This document shows, piece after piece, positions 1 through 10,766 of a stretch of 64,000 nt of DNA. Origin of the DNA: Flectonema sp. DT1601 (Eukaryota > Euglenozoa > Diplonemea > Diplonemida > Diplonemidae); contig OZ025817.1 of NCBI GenBank assembly GCA_964019425.1, positions 248,001 through 312,000 on the forward strand, given 5' to 3'. The position numbers and the translations under genes are program-made. Below the pieces are notes generated by a model. It saw only the letters and a program-made list of their open reading frames with translations, had not been told where the DNA came from and did not search any database. Every line of letters starts with the position of its first letter. Position 1 is the first letter of the stretch.

Positions 1-2015
1 TTAGACGACTGCATTGAATTTGATAAATGTGATGAGTTTCGAGAATAACAAGACGACTTCGACACAATACTCGACCTACTTTCTAATGAAGTAGCTCGAG
101 GTGGTGCTTCAAACAGAAATGCTCCAACAGCTGCTTCACCCGGAACATCAGCTAAAAATTCATTTTGGTTATCAACTTCAAACAAACTTGCTTCACTCAG
201 GATACTACTACTGCCAGTAGAGCTTCCGATAGTGTTCACTGTGTACATGCTTTTCTTACTTTCAAAATGTCTGTGTCTGCAATCAGAAAGACTCGATTTC
301 GCTCTTCTGAGTTCCTTCTGCTGAGTCATCTTTATAACGTTTTGTAGTTCTGGAAACTGTTGAACAGCTCTGTTGAATGCCTGTTTTTTAGTTTTTTTTT
401 TTTTTGAAAAAAAAAAATTCACCAGGAAAAAAAAATGACGTACCTGCCTAGTCAGAACGAATATCGTACAATAAGAGAGAGTAACTAAGGAGGAGATTCT
501 TCTAACCTGCATTAGGAGGGCTAATTCTCCGTAGCTGTCTCCGTTTCGTAAAACTTTTATTGTTTCTCCATTGAGGTCGATGACTTCTACTTCACCACTC
601 CATATGAATAGCATTTCAGATCCTCTATCCCCAGCAGATACGATTCTCAAATTAGGTAAAAAAACTTTTGGTGTTAGAGCTGCGACCAAGGCTTCAATTA
701 GCTTCGGCGACTTGAACTCGCAAAATAAAGGAATCTTTGCGATGATTCCGCGAGAGACCTCGTGGTTTACTCTGGATAATAAATCTGGAGGAGCATCGTT
801 CAAGGCTCCGTCCACAGTGACGGAAGAAGCAACTTTATAAACGTGAATATAGTATCCTTTAATTTCTTGAGCAACATCCTGAGGAATACCAAGTTTTGCT
901 AGCGCAGTTGTAACATCATCGAGCTTTATTCTAAGACGGTCTGCTGTACTGCTGTTAGCGACGTGGCTGACAAAAGAAGAGACTGACGCCAGAAGATAAG
1001 TGTACAAGCATATTCCAATCATGGCCACAAATAACATAAAAGCAACCTGTTCATCAGTATGAGGGAGAGTTGACAACACACCGTATCCCATGAGGTGTTT
1101 CGTCGACCATTCAACTCCTTTTAAGTAGAGTTGAAATTTCGAACTTGATAAAAACAAGTCTTCATCAGGAACGTAAGTTGCAAAGGCTCCATATGCTTTT
1201 GGGTTGTCTTTCTCAGACTCAAGGAGAAAGTACCAAAAACAGCTGCAGCCATGAACGACGGTAAGCGATGAATAACAATTGAGAAATACGATCCAAAAAT
1301 ATGGAGTTACATATCTCAATAGCAGTGAGGAACGAGAACAAATTTTGTAATATCGAAAAATACAAAATGGTTGAAGCTTTGCTATTCTCCAAAGCGGATT
1401 TCCGTTAAATAAATTCCATGAAAAATAACTTCCAGGAAAGGCAGTCAGGCAATCCACCGCAAACCCGTCGTGTAAATACCGAACACTCGTATTTTTAAAT
1501 GAATAGATTACTTCACCAGAACGTTCAAACGGAACAAAAAAATTAAATAAAAATAATAAGAATTGAACGGCGTCTAAGAAGTACTCTATAACCAGCCATT
1601 CATAATCTGAAGTCTCATTCGCTACGAGAAGTCTGTATGGAACTACAAGGGTGTTTAATAAGTGAAGGGTTAATTGAAAAACTGCCAGACACGATTTAAT
1701 GTCACTCGGATTTATTTTAACTAAAAATTTTTCAAGGCAAGTTTTATCAACGCGTGATCCAACCCAGCCAGAACCACCCATTGCTTTCATTATTCTGGCT
1801 CTTTTAGTATGAGTATCAACGAGGTTACGGAGTTTACCCACGCCCTTCTTTTTAAGATTCGCTGCGGGTGATTGTTGTTGGTCATCATCATCATCATCAT
1901 GTAATCCCCTTATCATTCCAAACTCAATCGATTTTGTACTAACTCCGCCATCACAAAACTCAAAATTTTCCAAAGCAGAAATCTTCTCATCTTTACTTGC
2001 AGTTGATTTGCTCAT
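1..2015 (-). CDS. Cyclic-nucleotide-gated / HCN-like cation channel, C-terminus beyond window edge
   Basis: Reading from an ATG at 2015, the frame stays open to base 1, giving about 650 residues after removal of one 63-bp intron (381-443). The order is that of the CNG/HCN/EAG channel family: an acidic and Asn/Gln-rich cytoplasmic N-terminus, hydrophobic segments S1 and S2 (around residues 95-170), S3-S5, and a pore loop whose filter reads HLMGYGVLS. A long hydrophobic S6, a C-linker and a cyclic-nucleotide-binding domain follow. The phosphate-binding cassette reads SYGELALLMQVRRISS, with the expected G-E and R. After it comes a Ser-rich tail. The product should be a plasma- or ciliary-membrane cation channel gated or modulated by cAMP or cGMP. 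The GYG filter suggests K+ preference, as in HCN and EAG rather than in classic CNG channels; that is inference. The S4 segment looks poor in regularly spaced Arg, so voltage sensing may be weak. The 3' end lies outside the window. Confidence 0.85.
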   Translation of the reverse strand, partial: MSKSTASKDEKISALENFEFCDGGVSTKSIEFGMIRGLHDDDDDDQQQSPAANLKKKGVGKLRNLVDTHTKRARIMKAMGGSGWVGSRVDKTCLEKFLVKINPSDIKSCLAVFQLTLHLLNTLVVPYRLLVANETSDYEWLVIEYFLDAVQFLLFLFNFFVPFERSGEVIYSFKNTSVRYLHDGFAVDCLTAFPGSYFSWNLFNGNPLWRIAKLQPFCIFRYYKICSRSSLLLRYVTPYFWIVFLNCYSSLTVVHGCSCFWYFLLESEKDNPKAYGAFATYVPDEDLFLSSSKFQLYLKGVEWSTKHLMGYGVLSTLPHTDEQVAFMLFVAMIGICLYTYLLASVSSFVSHVANSSTADRLRIKLDDVTTALAKLGIPQDVAQEIKGYYIHVYKVASSVTVDGALNDAPPDLLSRVNHEVSRGIIAKIPLFCEFKSPKLIEALVAALTPKVFLPNLRIVSAGDRGSEMLFIWSGEVEVIDLNGETIKVLRNGDSYGELALLMQVRRISSLVTLSYCTIFVLTRQVRHFFFLVNFFFSKKKKTKKQAFNRAVQQFPELQNVIKMTQQKELRRAKSSLSDCRHRHFESKKSMYTVNTIGSSTGSSSILSEASLFEVDNQNEFLADVPGEAAVGAFLFEAPPRATSLESRSSIVSKSSCYSRNSSHLSNSMQSS
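381..443 (-). other. Short intron in the channel gene
   Basis: On the coding strand the segment starts GTACGT and ends CTAAAAAACAG. Removing it joins ...FVLTRQ to AFNRAVQQFPEL, the expected uninterrupted end of a cyclic-nucleotide-binding domain. The intron is almost all A and T runs, is 63 bp (a multiple of three) and has no in-frame stop, so a retained copy would simply add 21 mostly Lys/Phe residues. Confidence 0.8.
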
Positions 2016-2301
2016 CGCAGGTCGTTTATTCTATCGAAGGTCACTAACTCCATATCACACTGTTAGTGAGAAAAAGGGTAAATAATAAAAGTTATTAATT
2101 TTGAAAGGGGAAAAAAAAAAAAAAATGGATATATAATTGCACTTCTGTAAAGAAGCAGACAATTTTTTTTGGTAGTAAAAAAATAAACAAAAACGAGGCG
2201 GGCAAATAAAATAAAATAAAAAATCAACCGAAGATAATATTTCAAAAAGAATATTAATGTAAATTAATATTTTTTTTTTTTTTTTTGAAAAAAGAAACCT
2301 T
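2016..2301. other. Intergenic: GAF gene 3' side to channel gene 5' leader
   Basis: A spacer of 286 bp between two co-directional genes. It holds A/T runs and, on the minus strand, a 3' splice-site-like CTCACTAACAG ending at 2060, 45 bases before the channel ATG. No other gene is visible; the open frames crossing it are low-complexity. Confidence 0.5.
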
Positions 2302-3996
2302 CTAGTGTCCAGACATCCTTCCTCCTTGATGAGTTGTTTGTTGTTTTTTATAAACATCAGGCGATATGACCCTAAGATGATCAGAGGATAGCCTACTAAG
2401 TTTAACTGCCTGAACTGCCTGAGCAGAACGAGATTTTGATCTTTTGAGCACCTTATCAGAAGCATCAACTGAAGAAGTATTAAGAGAAGTCGTTACTACC
2501 TCGTGAGGTGTCGCAGTAGCAGCAAGTCGATGAGCTAAAGTGATGGTACTTTGAAGTTCAGGACTGATCCCACAGCTGTCAGTGTCATCGCTGTTGGCAT
2601 CACCTCGATCTCGATCACCACCTGAGATATGATACTTTCCTGATGATTGGACTCCGTCTGTTGCGATATCCTTCTCAATTCTGTGACCAATTCCACCTGT
2701 CGCATTATTATAGCTCGTCGTGCTTTGGAGGCTTTGAATTTGATTTGTTAAGAATGTAATATTCTCTTCAAGTACTCGAGTTCTTTGAATCTTACGTTGT
2801 AACTCTTCTTGGTACACTCTCTTTTCTTCATCTACAAGAACGTATTGATTGAGTCCTCGACGATAACTTTCTTCAAGTGTTGTTAAATAGCTGTGAAGCT
2901 CTTTAACGTTTGTGCAATTAGCAACAGGTGCTGCTGATACACCATCTGGTTTTGTACCACGTTCAAGTCGGAAAACTAACTGTGTTCTGAGGGATTGACC
3001 AACAGCAGGAGGAGTCTCACTATTTTGAGAAATCAAGTCATCGTTTATAGTTGAAAATGGTATTGATGTGAAGTGTTTCTGTCTTCCATCCAATGATGCT
3101 AACACATCTTGAGGAACTTGTTTCAAAATTTGATATAAAATAGACGAGACATTATAAACAATTATCTCATCGTCATGAGTCCATTTCAACCCTCCTTGTT
3201 TATTAATTATTTCGAGAACACCAATTGGATTCTTACTACAGCTTCCTATGATAGGAAATCCAAGGAAACTACGAGTACAGCGACCAGCTTGTTGATCTGA
3301 AAGTTTTAATAAAGCAGCCATGTCAGAATCTACCTTTCCGATATTAAACGCAACTGAAGATGAGAAAACTGATCCCTGAGCACCTGCATGACTTGGGATT
3401 ATGACTTGATTTGTTGGAGGCACACTTCCAATGGATCGAAGTGTTGATGTCGTTCTATCAAAGATATAGATCGATGCTTGAGATGCTTCGACATGCTGCA
3501 ATAATGCTCTCATGCAATACGATATGGTTGTAGCAAGTCCTTTTTTTATCTCACTTTGTTGTTGTTGAGGATTAGATGATGGCGATGATGGTTGTTGAGT
3601 TCGTTTCTTTTTTCGACTTCCACCACCACTACTTTGATGTTGTTGCTCTGTTGATTCAGAATATAAAAACCCAAGAGTATCACCCCCTTGAGATAAAGAA
3701 GTAGTCATTCCTTCTCTAGGTTCCCTTCGAAGGTATCCCGCACGTGATCCATGTTCGATATTCCAATGCTTAAACATCATTAAAGTTTGATCAATAACAG
3801 AACTCTGAAGATTATCAATTTGTTCCAATAACTGTAACTGAGCCTCTCCATCAACACTTGTCTTTACAGCAGCACGAAGTGACAGAAGGCTTTGTGTCAC
3901 TTCGGTTGTCAGAGGCAGCGTCTCTGATGTGTCATTTTCATGATTAGAACTTTCTTCATCCTCAACTGGAGGCTGGTCATCATGTGAGATAGACAT
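2302..3996 (-). CDS. GAF-domain protein with coiled coil
   Basis: A 564-residue protein. I chose the ATG at 3996 (MSISHDDQPP) because the open frame upstream is pure low-complexity Lys/Tyr/Ile/Phe sequence from A/T tracts, and because TCTAAACAG, a good 3' splice site, ends six bases before this ATG. Residues 1-150 are acidic, Ser/Gln-rich and probably disordered. Residues about 155-310 form a GAF domain (from GLATTISYCM to SILYQIL), including the late IGVLEIINKQGG motif typical of phosphodiesterase and adenylate-cyclase GAF domains. A coiled coil follows near 405-435, then a Ser/Thr/Lys-rich tail. No phosphodiesterase HD motif, cyclase or kinase domain is visible, so this is a stand-alone sensor or adaptor rather than a PDE. 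It lies just upstream of, and in the same direction as, the cyclic-nucleotide-gated channel, which may be coincidence. Ligand and partner are unknown. Confidence 0.75.
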   Translation of the reverse strand: MSISHDDQPPVEDEESSNHENDTSETLPLTTEVTQSLLSLRAAVKTSVDGEAQLQLLEQIDNLQSSVIDQTLMMFKHWNIEHGSRAGYLRREPREGMTTSLSQGGDTLGFLYSESTEQQHQSSGGGSRKKKRTQQPSSPSSNPQQQQSEIKKGLATTISYCMRALLQHVEASQASIYIFDRTTSTLRSIGSVPPTNQVIIPSHAGAQGSVFSSSVAFNIGKVDSDMAALLKLSDQQAGRCTRSFLGFPIIGSCSKNPIGVLEIINKQGGLKWTHDDEIIVYNVSSILYQILKQVPQDVLASLDGRQKHFTSIPFSTINDDLISQNSETPPAVGQSLRTQLVFRLERGTKPDGVSAAPVANCTNVKELHSYLTTLEESYRRGLNQYVLVDEEKRVYQEELQRKIQRTRVLEENITFLTNQIQSLQSTTSYNNATGGIGHRIEKDIATDGVQSSGKYHISGGDRDRGDANSDDTDSCGISPELQSTITLAHRLAATATPHEVVTTSLNTSSVDASDKVLKRSKSRSAQAVQAVKLSRLSSDHLRVISPDVYKKQQTTHQGGRMSGH

Positions 3997-4565
3997 GTAT
4001 TGCTGTTTAGATAAATATAAGTTATGGTTAAGTACTATTTGGGGTATTGTTTTTTTTTTTTTTTGTCCGATACAATTGGTTAGCAATGGTCTATAAAATA
4101 GGCGGTTAGCTATCACAAAAAAAAAAAAAATAATAATAATAATAATGAAATAATAATAATACCCCCTCAGCTCTTTCAACATCATTTTAATTTTTTTCTT
4201 TTTTTTTTGTACTTTTTTTTTTTTTTTTTTTTTTTCTTTTGTAAATCCTTTAAGGCCTACATTCAGAAACAATTGGCCAATTGGAAGAATAAAGGTGATA
4301 CATAGGTGGTCCTAAACCGTACTTGGTCGGTTCGACGTGTCAAGAAAATTGTATCACCTTGAGCCTACACACATACATAAACAACTTTGAGACGAGCAAA
4401 GTACAACTCGCCTAGGGATTGAGAGTTCGACACTAAAAGTTCTTTTTCTCCGTTGCAAATAATAAATATCAGTCAAGAACTGAGTTGTCCAGGATGTGGC
4501 TGTGGAATACTTTTTTTTTTTTCCAGTTTTTTTTTTTTTCATCACCTAAAAAGTATCATTCAGTA
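3997..4565. other. 5' leader of the GAF gene, possible leader intron
   Basis: The coding strand shows GTATGT at about 4371-4376 and TCTAAACAG ending at 4003, so a leader intron of roughly 370 bp is possible. It would be mostly T, A and AAT runs. No supported coding exon is visible here. Confidence 0.3.
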
Positions 4566-4891
4566 CTAACTGTGCTGAGATACCAACAATAGGATCAGCA
4601 GCGGGTAGCGATGACTCCGTTCAGTGAAAACCACCCAAAAAATAAAAAAGACCAAAGAACTGGAGACTAAGAACAAAAAGCAAGTTGCAGTCGTAGCAAT
4701 CACAGCATCCATGAAGCCTATTGCATTTTTTATCATGGTGTGGTGACTGTTGGCAACGAATAAAACTGAATGGGTGACCCCCCCACTCTATTATATTCCT
4801 TTCCAGCCTCTCTCAGCATCAACATCTCATCAACTAACTGATTTATATTATTGCGAAGGTAGACGCGATCCATCCAGCTGATCATTAACAT
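4566..4891 (-). CDS. Candidate small membrane protein (two overlapping frames)
   Basis: Two small minus-strand frames overlap by four bases. One (4733-4891, 52 residues) is hydrophilic and includes MDRVYLRNNINQLVDEM. The other (4566-4736, 56 residues, MIKNAIGFMD...) has one or two strongly hydrophobic stretches (TCFLFLVSSSLVFFIFWVVF). The composition is protein-like, unlike the Lys/Phe-rich chance frames nearby. A run of seven G lies in the first frame shortly before the overlap. A length difference of one in that run would make a single frame of about 108 residues, so a homopolymer length error or polymorphism could have split one gene. I do not recognise the family. The alternatives are two separate micro-proteins or no gene. 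Confidence 0.3.
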
Positions 4892-6385
4892 TCAAAAACA
4901 AAGCAGTAACTGAAAAACAAAAATAAAAACTAGGGGGGAGAAAATGGGGGAGGGTAATAACAATAAAAATAAAAATAAAAAATAAAGCACTTTAAGTATG
5001 CTTAACAACTGTACACTCCCCTCTTTTGTGGGGTCACCTTAGCTGTGGGGAGGAGGGATGTTTTTTTTTTTATCAAAAAAAAACTTATCTATACAGGAAT
5101 TTCCTGCTTAAGAAAAACACAAAAAAAAAACGGGGTAAATTGATGAAAAAGAAAAAAAAAGAGGGGGTTGGGATTTTAAAGAAAAAAAAAGAAACAAGGA
5201 AAATCGCATTCAAGTAAAAAAGAAGTGGTAATTAAGAAATTCTCTCTTTCTTTTTTTTTTTTTTTTTTTTTTTTTCCCTTCTTGTGAGAAGTCTAACCAG
5301 GTCCATCTTTCAACCTAAACCGAATGAACCACAATCAATAATACAATAATTAAATCAATAAATCGAAAAGAACATCATAGTTTGCGGGATAAAAAGTATT
5401 TAAAAAAAAAAAAAAAAAAACCTTTCAGACCATTCTCCTTCCTTACCCAGCCCTCTTCAGCGAAGAAAGTAAAGGAGACACTGCGGTGTCAGGCCTGTCC
5501 TGCTTATCGCGTTTTGTCATTTTCCATTTAACATGAGTTTTTTTTTTTTTTTTTTTTTCCCTTCTTGTAAAGAAGTCTAATCAAGCCCATCTACCAACTA
5601 TAAAAATGGTATTTCAGCAACAATTAGTCATCACATTAGTTAGTTTGCGAGTTCAACAAACCCAACCCCACCCCACCCCACCCCCCCATCAAACACCAAT
5701 CATCAAACTGATACACCAAAAGGAATCAAGAAAGGATCATTTGTTTGACTACTTCGATGTGTTAGTTTTTTTATTTTAACTTTTTTTTTTTAGGTTGAAG
5801 GGGGATAAAAAAAAAAAAAAAAAAAAAATTATCTACAAATGTCGTCATCCGCTGGGTACCGTAAAGAATGAAGAGCAAAAGGGGAGAAGAAAGCTCATTC
5901 ACAACACGTCAAACTACTTTTGGTTTGTGTAAGTTAAGTGTTATTAAATTATCCGTCGCTGCTAAAGCACGCCAGCATCCTCCGTTAGTAGAGGTTTCGA
6001 AATTGATTTTTAAGAAGGGGAAACGAAAATATAAAAATAATAAAACAAGTGGTCATTCTCATCGTTTGCTGACGATGACTGTTTGACTATGATACTAAAC
6101 AAGAAAGAAATTTAAAAAAAAAAAAAAAAAAAAAAAGAGAGAGAGAGAGAGAGGCCACGGTACTTTTTATTTCTCATAACAACACAAATCATTATTAACT
6201 AAAAGAGCAACTCAGACTGTTGATGTTTTTGAATAGTCTTTGAAGGCCTATTGAGGTAAGATTTGATAAAGAGAATATTTAATACTTTTTTTTTAAAAAA
6301 GAAAAAAAAAAGAGGGGTAAGAAACGACCGAAAGAAATCACAGTAAGAATACGTAACACATATGAACAAATGTTTTCTGGAAGGG

Positions 6386-6418
<33 letters not shown>

Positions 6419-6579
6419 AACGCCCAACATGAAATATGGGAAAATAGCTACCGAAAGCGGAGAATTTTAGCGTAGTTGTATTTTTGTACCTACAAAACTC
6501 ACTGATCCGGTAGAACGAAAAAATTGTGACAACATCAACTAACCTGTTCCTTTACTTAGGAATTTGCATCAGTTGCGCA

Positions 6580-6615
<36 letters not shown>

Positions 6616-8397
6616 TTCATGAAGTTTATCGATTCAAGATACTCTCTTTATTTATTTCTTTTTTTTTTTTTTTAACCCTTCCTTTTTTTTTTTCTCGCAC
6701 CTTCTTCCTCTTCCATCAGAATAACCACAGGAGTCACTGACAAGGTTGAGCTCTTCAGGAAAAAACAGATAGAAGAAGAAGATCATTACACTGCATCGCT
6801 GATACAGCAAACTATCAAGCATTGGGTTAAAACTTTCTAACAGAAATACCTCAATACAGTACAAGTTGTTTGCGTAATATGTAAAAACGATATAATATTT
6901 TCTTTCCCAGGTAATGGAATTAATTCCAAGCGTGTCTTTTTTTTTTTTTTTTGTTGGATTTTAGATACGAATCAAGAAAGAATGAGTCGCCTCAAGGTTT
7001 TTTTTTTCTAATTTAAAAAATCACAAAAAATTAATAAACATGATACGGGGAAGGGTCTTGGGTAAGAAAAACAGTTGCAAGATGGTATTTTTTTTTTTTT
7101 TTTTTTAAATTTATTTATTTATTTATCGAAGTCAGGACGTGAATTGACCAAAATAAGGTATTACGTTACATCAAGGTTCAGGAGTTTAAAAAAAATACAA
7201 TACGCACATATGTTTTTTTTTTTTTTTTTTGCTTTTTTTTTTTTTTTTTTTTTAAAAGTAGATATAAGTATTCGCAATGCAATATGAACAGTCCTCAACA
7301 GTTTATCATTTTTTTTAAAAAAAAAAATTTCATGAAGCCTAGGAAGTCAAAAAATCAGGAAAAGCTCAACAGGGGTAACAGTTTGATAGCTACCAGCCAA
7401 CCGTAAGACTCTCACAGATGATAAGGAAGAGTGGAATAGAACGTAATATCGCACAACTGTTTTCGTCTAACAGTAAGTTTCGATCTCGTTAAGGAGTTAG
7501 TTAGTTAGTTATTTAATCCAACGTTACTGTATATTATGAGTGCTCTAGGAGGGTAACTCACAGTAACAGAGGACCCAATCCGTAGCCATATCCGGGGATT
7601 TCGCATGGAGGGAGAGACAAAAACTGTAACAAACATATAAATACAAAGAGGAAAAAAAAAAAAAAAAAAAAACTCGTTCGTGTTTTGACGAGATGGGGGA
7701 AGTGTGAAACAAAATGGGGATTGACTTTCTCACCCACTACTATCTTAAATTAAATAGTTTTTTTTTTTTTTTTTTTTTTGAGCCTTTATAAGTTTAGGAG
7801 TAAAGTCAATAATCGTGAAACTATTACCAGCCTGGCGAGAATTGAAATAGACACTGGCTGAGATCTAATCAAAATAGGGGATAATCGGAAAAAGAAAGAG
7901 AAAAAGAGAAGACGGAAAAAAAAAAAAAAATCGACAATAACAAAAACAATAGCAATAACAACCAAGACTAGTTCCTTTTTTACAGTAGGTTTTTTTTTTT
8001 TTAAATAAGAATAAGAATAAAAAAAAAATTTAATCGCACGACTCAGTTATTGTATTGTTAGCGAAAAAAAAGAACATGTTTTTTTTCTGGGAGAAAGGGC
8101 TTGTCGCCATCGCAAGAAAAATACCGACTAATTTTTCTTTTTTTTTTTTTTTTTTTTTTTTTTAATAATTATATATATGACACCACGCAAGTGTTTTCAG
8201 GAAAAGTTTACGAGAAGGATAACAAATTGGCATCGCACAGTCGTAATTTTTTTCCATCAAGAAGGGGATAAGAAACAAAAAGAAGAAAAAAAAAGAAAAA
8301 AAACACACTTATATACCCTCTGACTTAAATAAATGATGCTAAATAATCAAACACTGCTACATGCACACAGTACCACTTTAATGTGCGGGGGGGAGAG

Positions 8398-8431
<34 letters not shown>

Positions 8432-8682
8432 AATCTAACAATTAAAAACGTACACAGAGCTACATGAGCCCTACAAACCAAAAGAATTCTTCATTCCTAT
8501 TTATTCAGAATAACCGTGCTACAAAATAAATATCCCAATGACAACCAACTCTCACCACGCAGGAACAAAATTTCGTGGTGGGGTACAGATTAAGAGGTAC
8601 TTTTTTTGTTTTCCCCCACAAATTGGCCTGCCTGGGATATTTTAAAACACCTCCAAACTCAACAAGGTTCACAATTTAACAA
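4892..8682. other. Long gene-poor, homopolymer-rich intergenic region
   Basis: About 3.8 kb with more than fifteen A or T runs longer than 12 bases, plus a short GA repeat at 6137-6152. No complete gene is visible. Some plus-strand stretches read like exons: 6700-6840 (…KVELFRKKQIEEEDHYTASL…) and 7420-7620, where a frame ending at a GTAAGT (7471) can continue after a CTCACAG (7552) without a stop. The minus strand is also open in places, so I do not call a gene. Two segments near 5275-5310 and 5557-5595 share a CCCTTCTTGT…AAGAAGTCTAA motif after a long T run. Confidence 0.4.
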
Positions 8683-10353
8683 CTAATACTCAGGATGAGC
8701 ATTATACGTTCCTGGAGAACATGGTCGGAGTCCTCTCGCTGCAGGTCTTGATTTCGGTATAGTTGGTTTCACTTTTAAATTGGAAGGCGATTTACGAACG
8801 TCAACATTCTTTGGAGATCTCTGCAGGGCACGTTTAGCAGCGTTGGTGGGAGCGCCTTTGTTTTCTTTTTGTAATTTTGGAGGAGGCTTTGATGAGGGTC
8901 CCTTTGGTGTTGGGTCTTTCAGTTTTGCATCGGAAAGTTCGGAAATAAGGGAGGAACCTTTTTCCCAATTCTCACGAAGAACCCGAGAATTTGATAAAAA
9001 GGCTTTATAATCGGAATACAATTTATCATTACACCAAGCTGTTGAGAGTAATTCGAACTCGTCATCACTGTCATCACTGCACGTCGATGAAAGAGAACTC
9101 TCCTCAGACTCAAATTCCATTATTGGAGGTGGTTTCCAGGCAGTCTTCGCACGCTGGGATCCATTCAACGAAATCTTTGGTTTTTTTAACGTCACAGAAG
9201 TAGCTCTATTCCTCTGTCTTACAGGAGGCGAATGCGACATACTCCTCGTTCTTAAAGGCGACTTCAAATTCTGAGCACTTCCGCTCCGACTAAACCGTAA
9301 ATGATGAGGCTGCTGCGGAGACGTTGGAGGACGAGAATTTGAACTGCTATTAAGAAATGACGGCGTTGGTTTTATTGTCGTTGATGAACACAACATATCT
9401 TCAAAAGCGTCCTGTAAGATTTCATCAGAACTGAGGAATGCGGAACTAGGTTTGGTCAATGGTGTTAACATGTCACTCGCGTCACGGATCAAATTATTTA
9501 TTAAACTCTTTGACTCAGCCCAGTAGGATGTGACTCTTCCTTCGAAATTACCTCTCGTGATGAGCTCCTGTAGTTGGAGTAGAAGCTGAAGTTCCACGCG
9601 ATGTCTTCTGCGCTGTTCCTTTGTAACGATGCTTTCAACTTGTTGAGATAGTTTTAGTTTTTGTGTTTGAGTTTTGCGGTGTTTAGCGTCTTGTTTTTCT
9701 TTGTGAGTTTTTTGTTGTTTAAATTTTCTTAGCGAATCAAGTCGTCGTCTCTCCAAATCAAAAACCCTATCGCGAGTGACAGCCGATTGGAAAACATTTC
9801 CAGTTCTCCTCCACTGTAATGAGTTAAGACCTTTTGAGTGAAATTGAGTCACGAGGGCAAGACGAGATGGCAGTTGACGATTTTGGCGCCACCACCAAAT
9901 TGCGTCTTCACAGATTCCAAGGATGACCCCAGTCTCACCAGAAGCGATGATTTGATCCCCGTGATTAAGAGAACAAGGAAAGATTGATGGATCGACGTCA
10001 AAAGTTCTAATAAACCCATCAATACACTCCGCTACGAAAGGTCTTCTAACTGGTCTGGCTGGACGAAGTTCTGTAGGTACTTTCATTGAAGCAGCCGCAG
10101 CCGCTGCAGCAGACGCAACATTCTTCTGAGATAGTTGATTGTCATATTGCTGTCTTTGACGAGGATCAACAAGAACTTGATACGCTGATGATATCTTTTT
10201 AAAAATTTCGGTATCTCCTCCTCCAATCTGTCTATCTGGATGATGTCTCAAAGCTAATTGTTTATAAGCTTTCTTTATGTCCTCTGCCGATGCTTGCATT
10301 CTAATACCCAACACCACGTAGTGGTCATCATGGTTGGCTGGAGGTACTCCCAT
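8683..10353 (-). CDS. J-domain (DnaJ-like) protein
   Basis: A 556-residue protein. The ATG at 10353 (MGVPPANHDDHYVVLG) is preferred because it gives a J domain at residues about 10-75 and is preceded by AAAAACAG, a splice-like site, about 22 bases upstream. The J domain has the diagnostic HPD (LRHHPDRQ) and the usual helix IV ending in QQYDNQL. J domains stimulate the ATPase of Hsp70. Next comes a conserved-looking globular region (VAECIDGFIRTF…GDQIIASGETGVILGICEDAIWWW…). A very basic helical region rich in Gln/Lys/Arg and a Ser/Pro-rich tail with acidic and basic blocks complete it. There is no Gly/Phe or Cys-rich region, so it is a type III J protein. The tail suggests scaffold or nuclear use, but this is a guess. 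It is followed head to tail by the cyclophilin gene's 3' end about 0.4 kb upstream on the coding strand. Confidence 0.85.
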   Translation of the reverse strand: MGVPPANHDDHYVVLGIRMQASAEDIKKAYKQLALRHHPDRQIGGGDTEIFKKISSAYQVLVDPRQRQQYDNQLSQKNVASAAAAAAASMKVPTELRPARPVRRPFVAECIDGFIRTFDVDPSIFPCSLNHGDQIIASGETGVILGICEDAIWWWRQNRQLPSRLALVTQFHSKGLNSLQWRRTGNVFQSAVTRDRVFDLERRRLDSLRKFKQQKTHKEKQDAKHRKTQTQKLKLSQQVESIVTKEQRRRHRVELQLLLQLQELITRGNFEGRVTSYWAESKSLINNLIRDASDMLTPLTKPSSAFLSSDEILQDAFEDMLCSSTTIKPTPSFLNSSSNSRPPTSPQQPHHLRFSRSGSAQNLKSPLRTRSMSHSPPVRQRNRATSVTLKKPKISLNGSQRAKTAWKPPPIMEFESEESSLSSTCSDDSDDEFELLSTAWCNDKLYSDYKAFLSNSRVLRENWEKGSSLISELSDAKLKDPTPKGPSSKPPPKLQKENKGAPTNAAKRALQRSPKNVDVRKSPSNLKVKPTIPKSRPAARGLRPCSPGTYNAHPEY

Positions 10354-10506
10354 AGTTTTGAGTGATACCAAAATACTGTTTTTAAAAAAGGGACTGCATT
10401 ACATCTGTTTAAACACTAAAAGTAACTTCAGTTGTCTTTCTTATTCACAGTTTTGTTTGTTTTGTTTTACCCTTCCTTAATCAGGAAGAGATTTGGCGAT
10501 AAAATA

Positions 10507-10545
<39 letters not shown>

Positions 10546-10766
10546 GTATTGCGTCCTAAGCTGTTCAAGTCAGCAATAAGTACAGTTAAGGTTCCCTCAG
10601 AAGGGAATCATAATAATATAATGGGCACATCCCTCCAATCGATGTTGTTTCCATCACATCACCTCTCTGAAGTCAAGAGTGTTTCCCCTTTTGAATGTCT
10701 GTCGAAAGGACCTCAGTAGGTGCGTTATATTAGTCAAGTCTGTCATTCTCATTGAAGTGATCAGAA
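10354..10766. other. Intergenic between PPIL6-like and J-protein genes
   Basis: It contains a 30-base A run (10509-10540) and, on the plus strand, an exon-like stretch at about 10550-10719 (…LFKSAISTVKVPSEGNHNN…, ending in a stop). The plus frame continues back through the A run to a hydrophobic start at 10432. It could be a small plus-strand gene or chance; confidence is low. Confidence 0.3.

Noticed and set aside
2055-2468. 137-codon minus frame overlapping the GAF gene end
   Set aside because: Low-complexity Phe/Ile/Lys-rich translation of A/T runs and a frame-shifted read of the GAF gene.
5868-6086. 72-codon plus-strand frame (MKSKRGEESSFTTRQ…)
   Set aside because: Partly protein-like but ends in low-complexity Lys/Asn sequence, with no homology I recognise and no clear splice partners.
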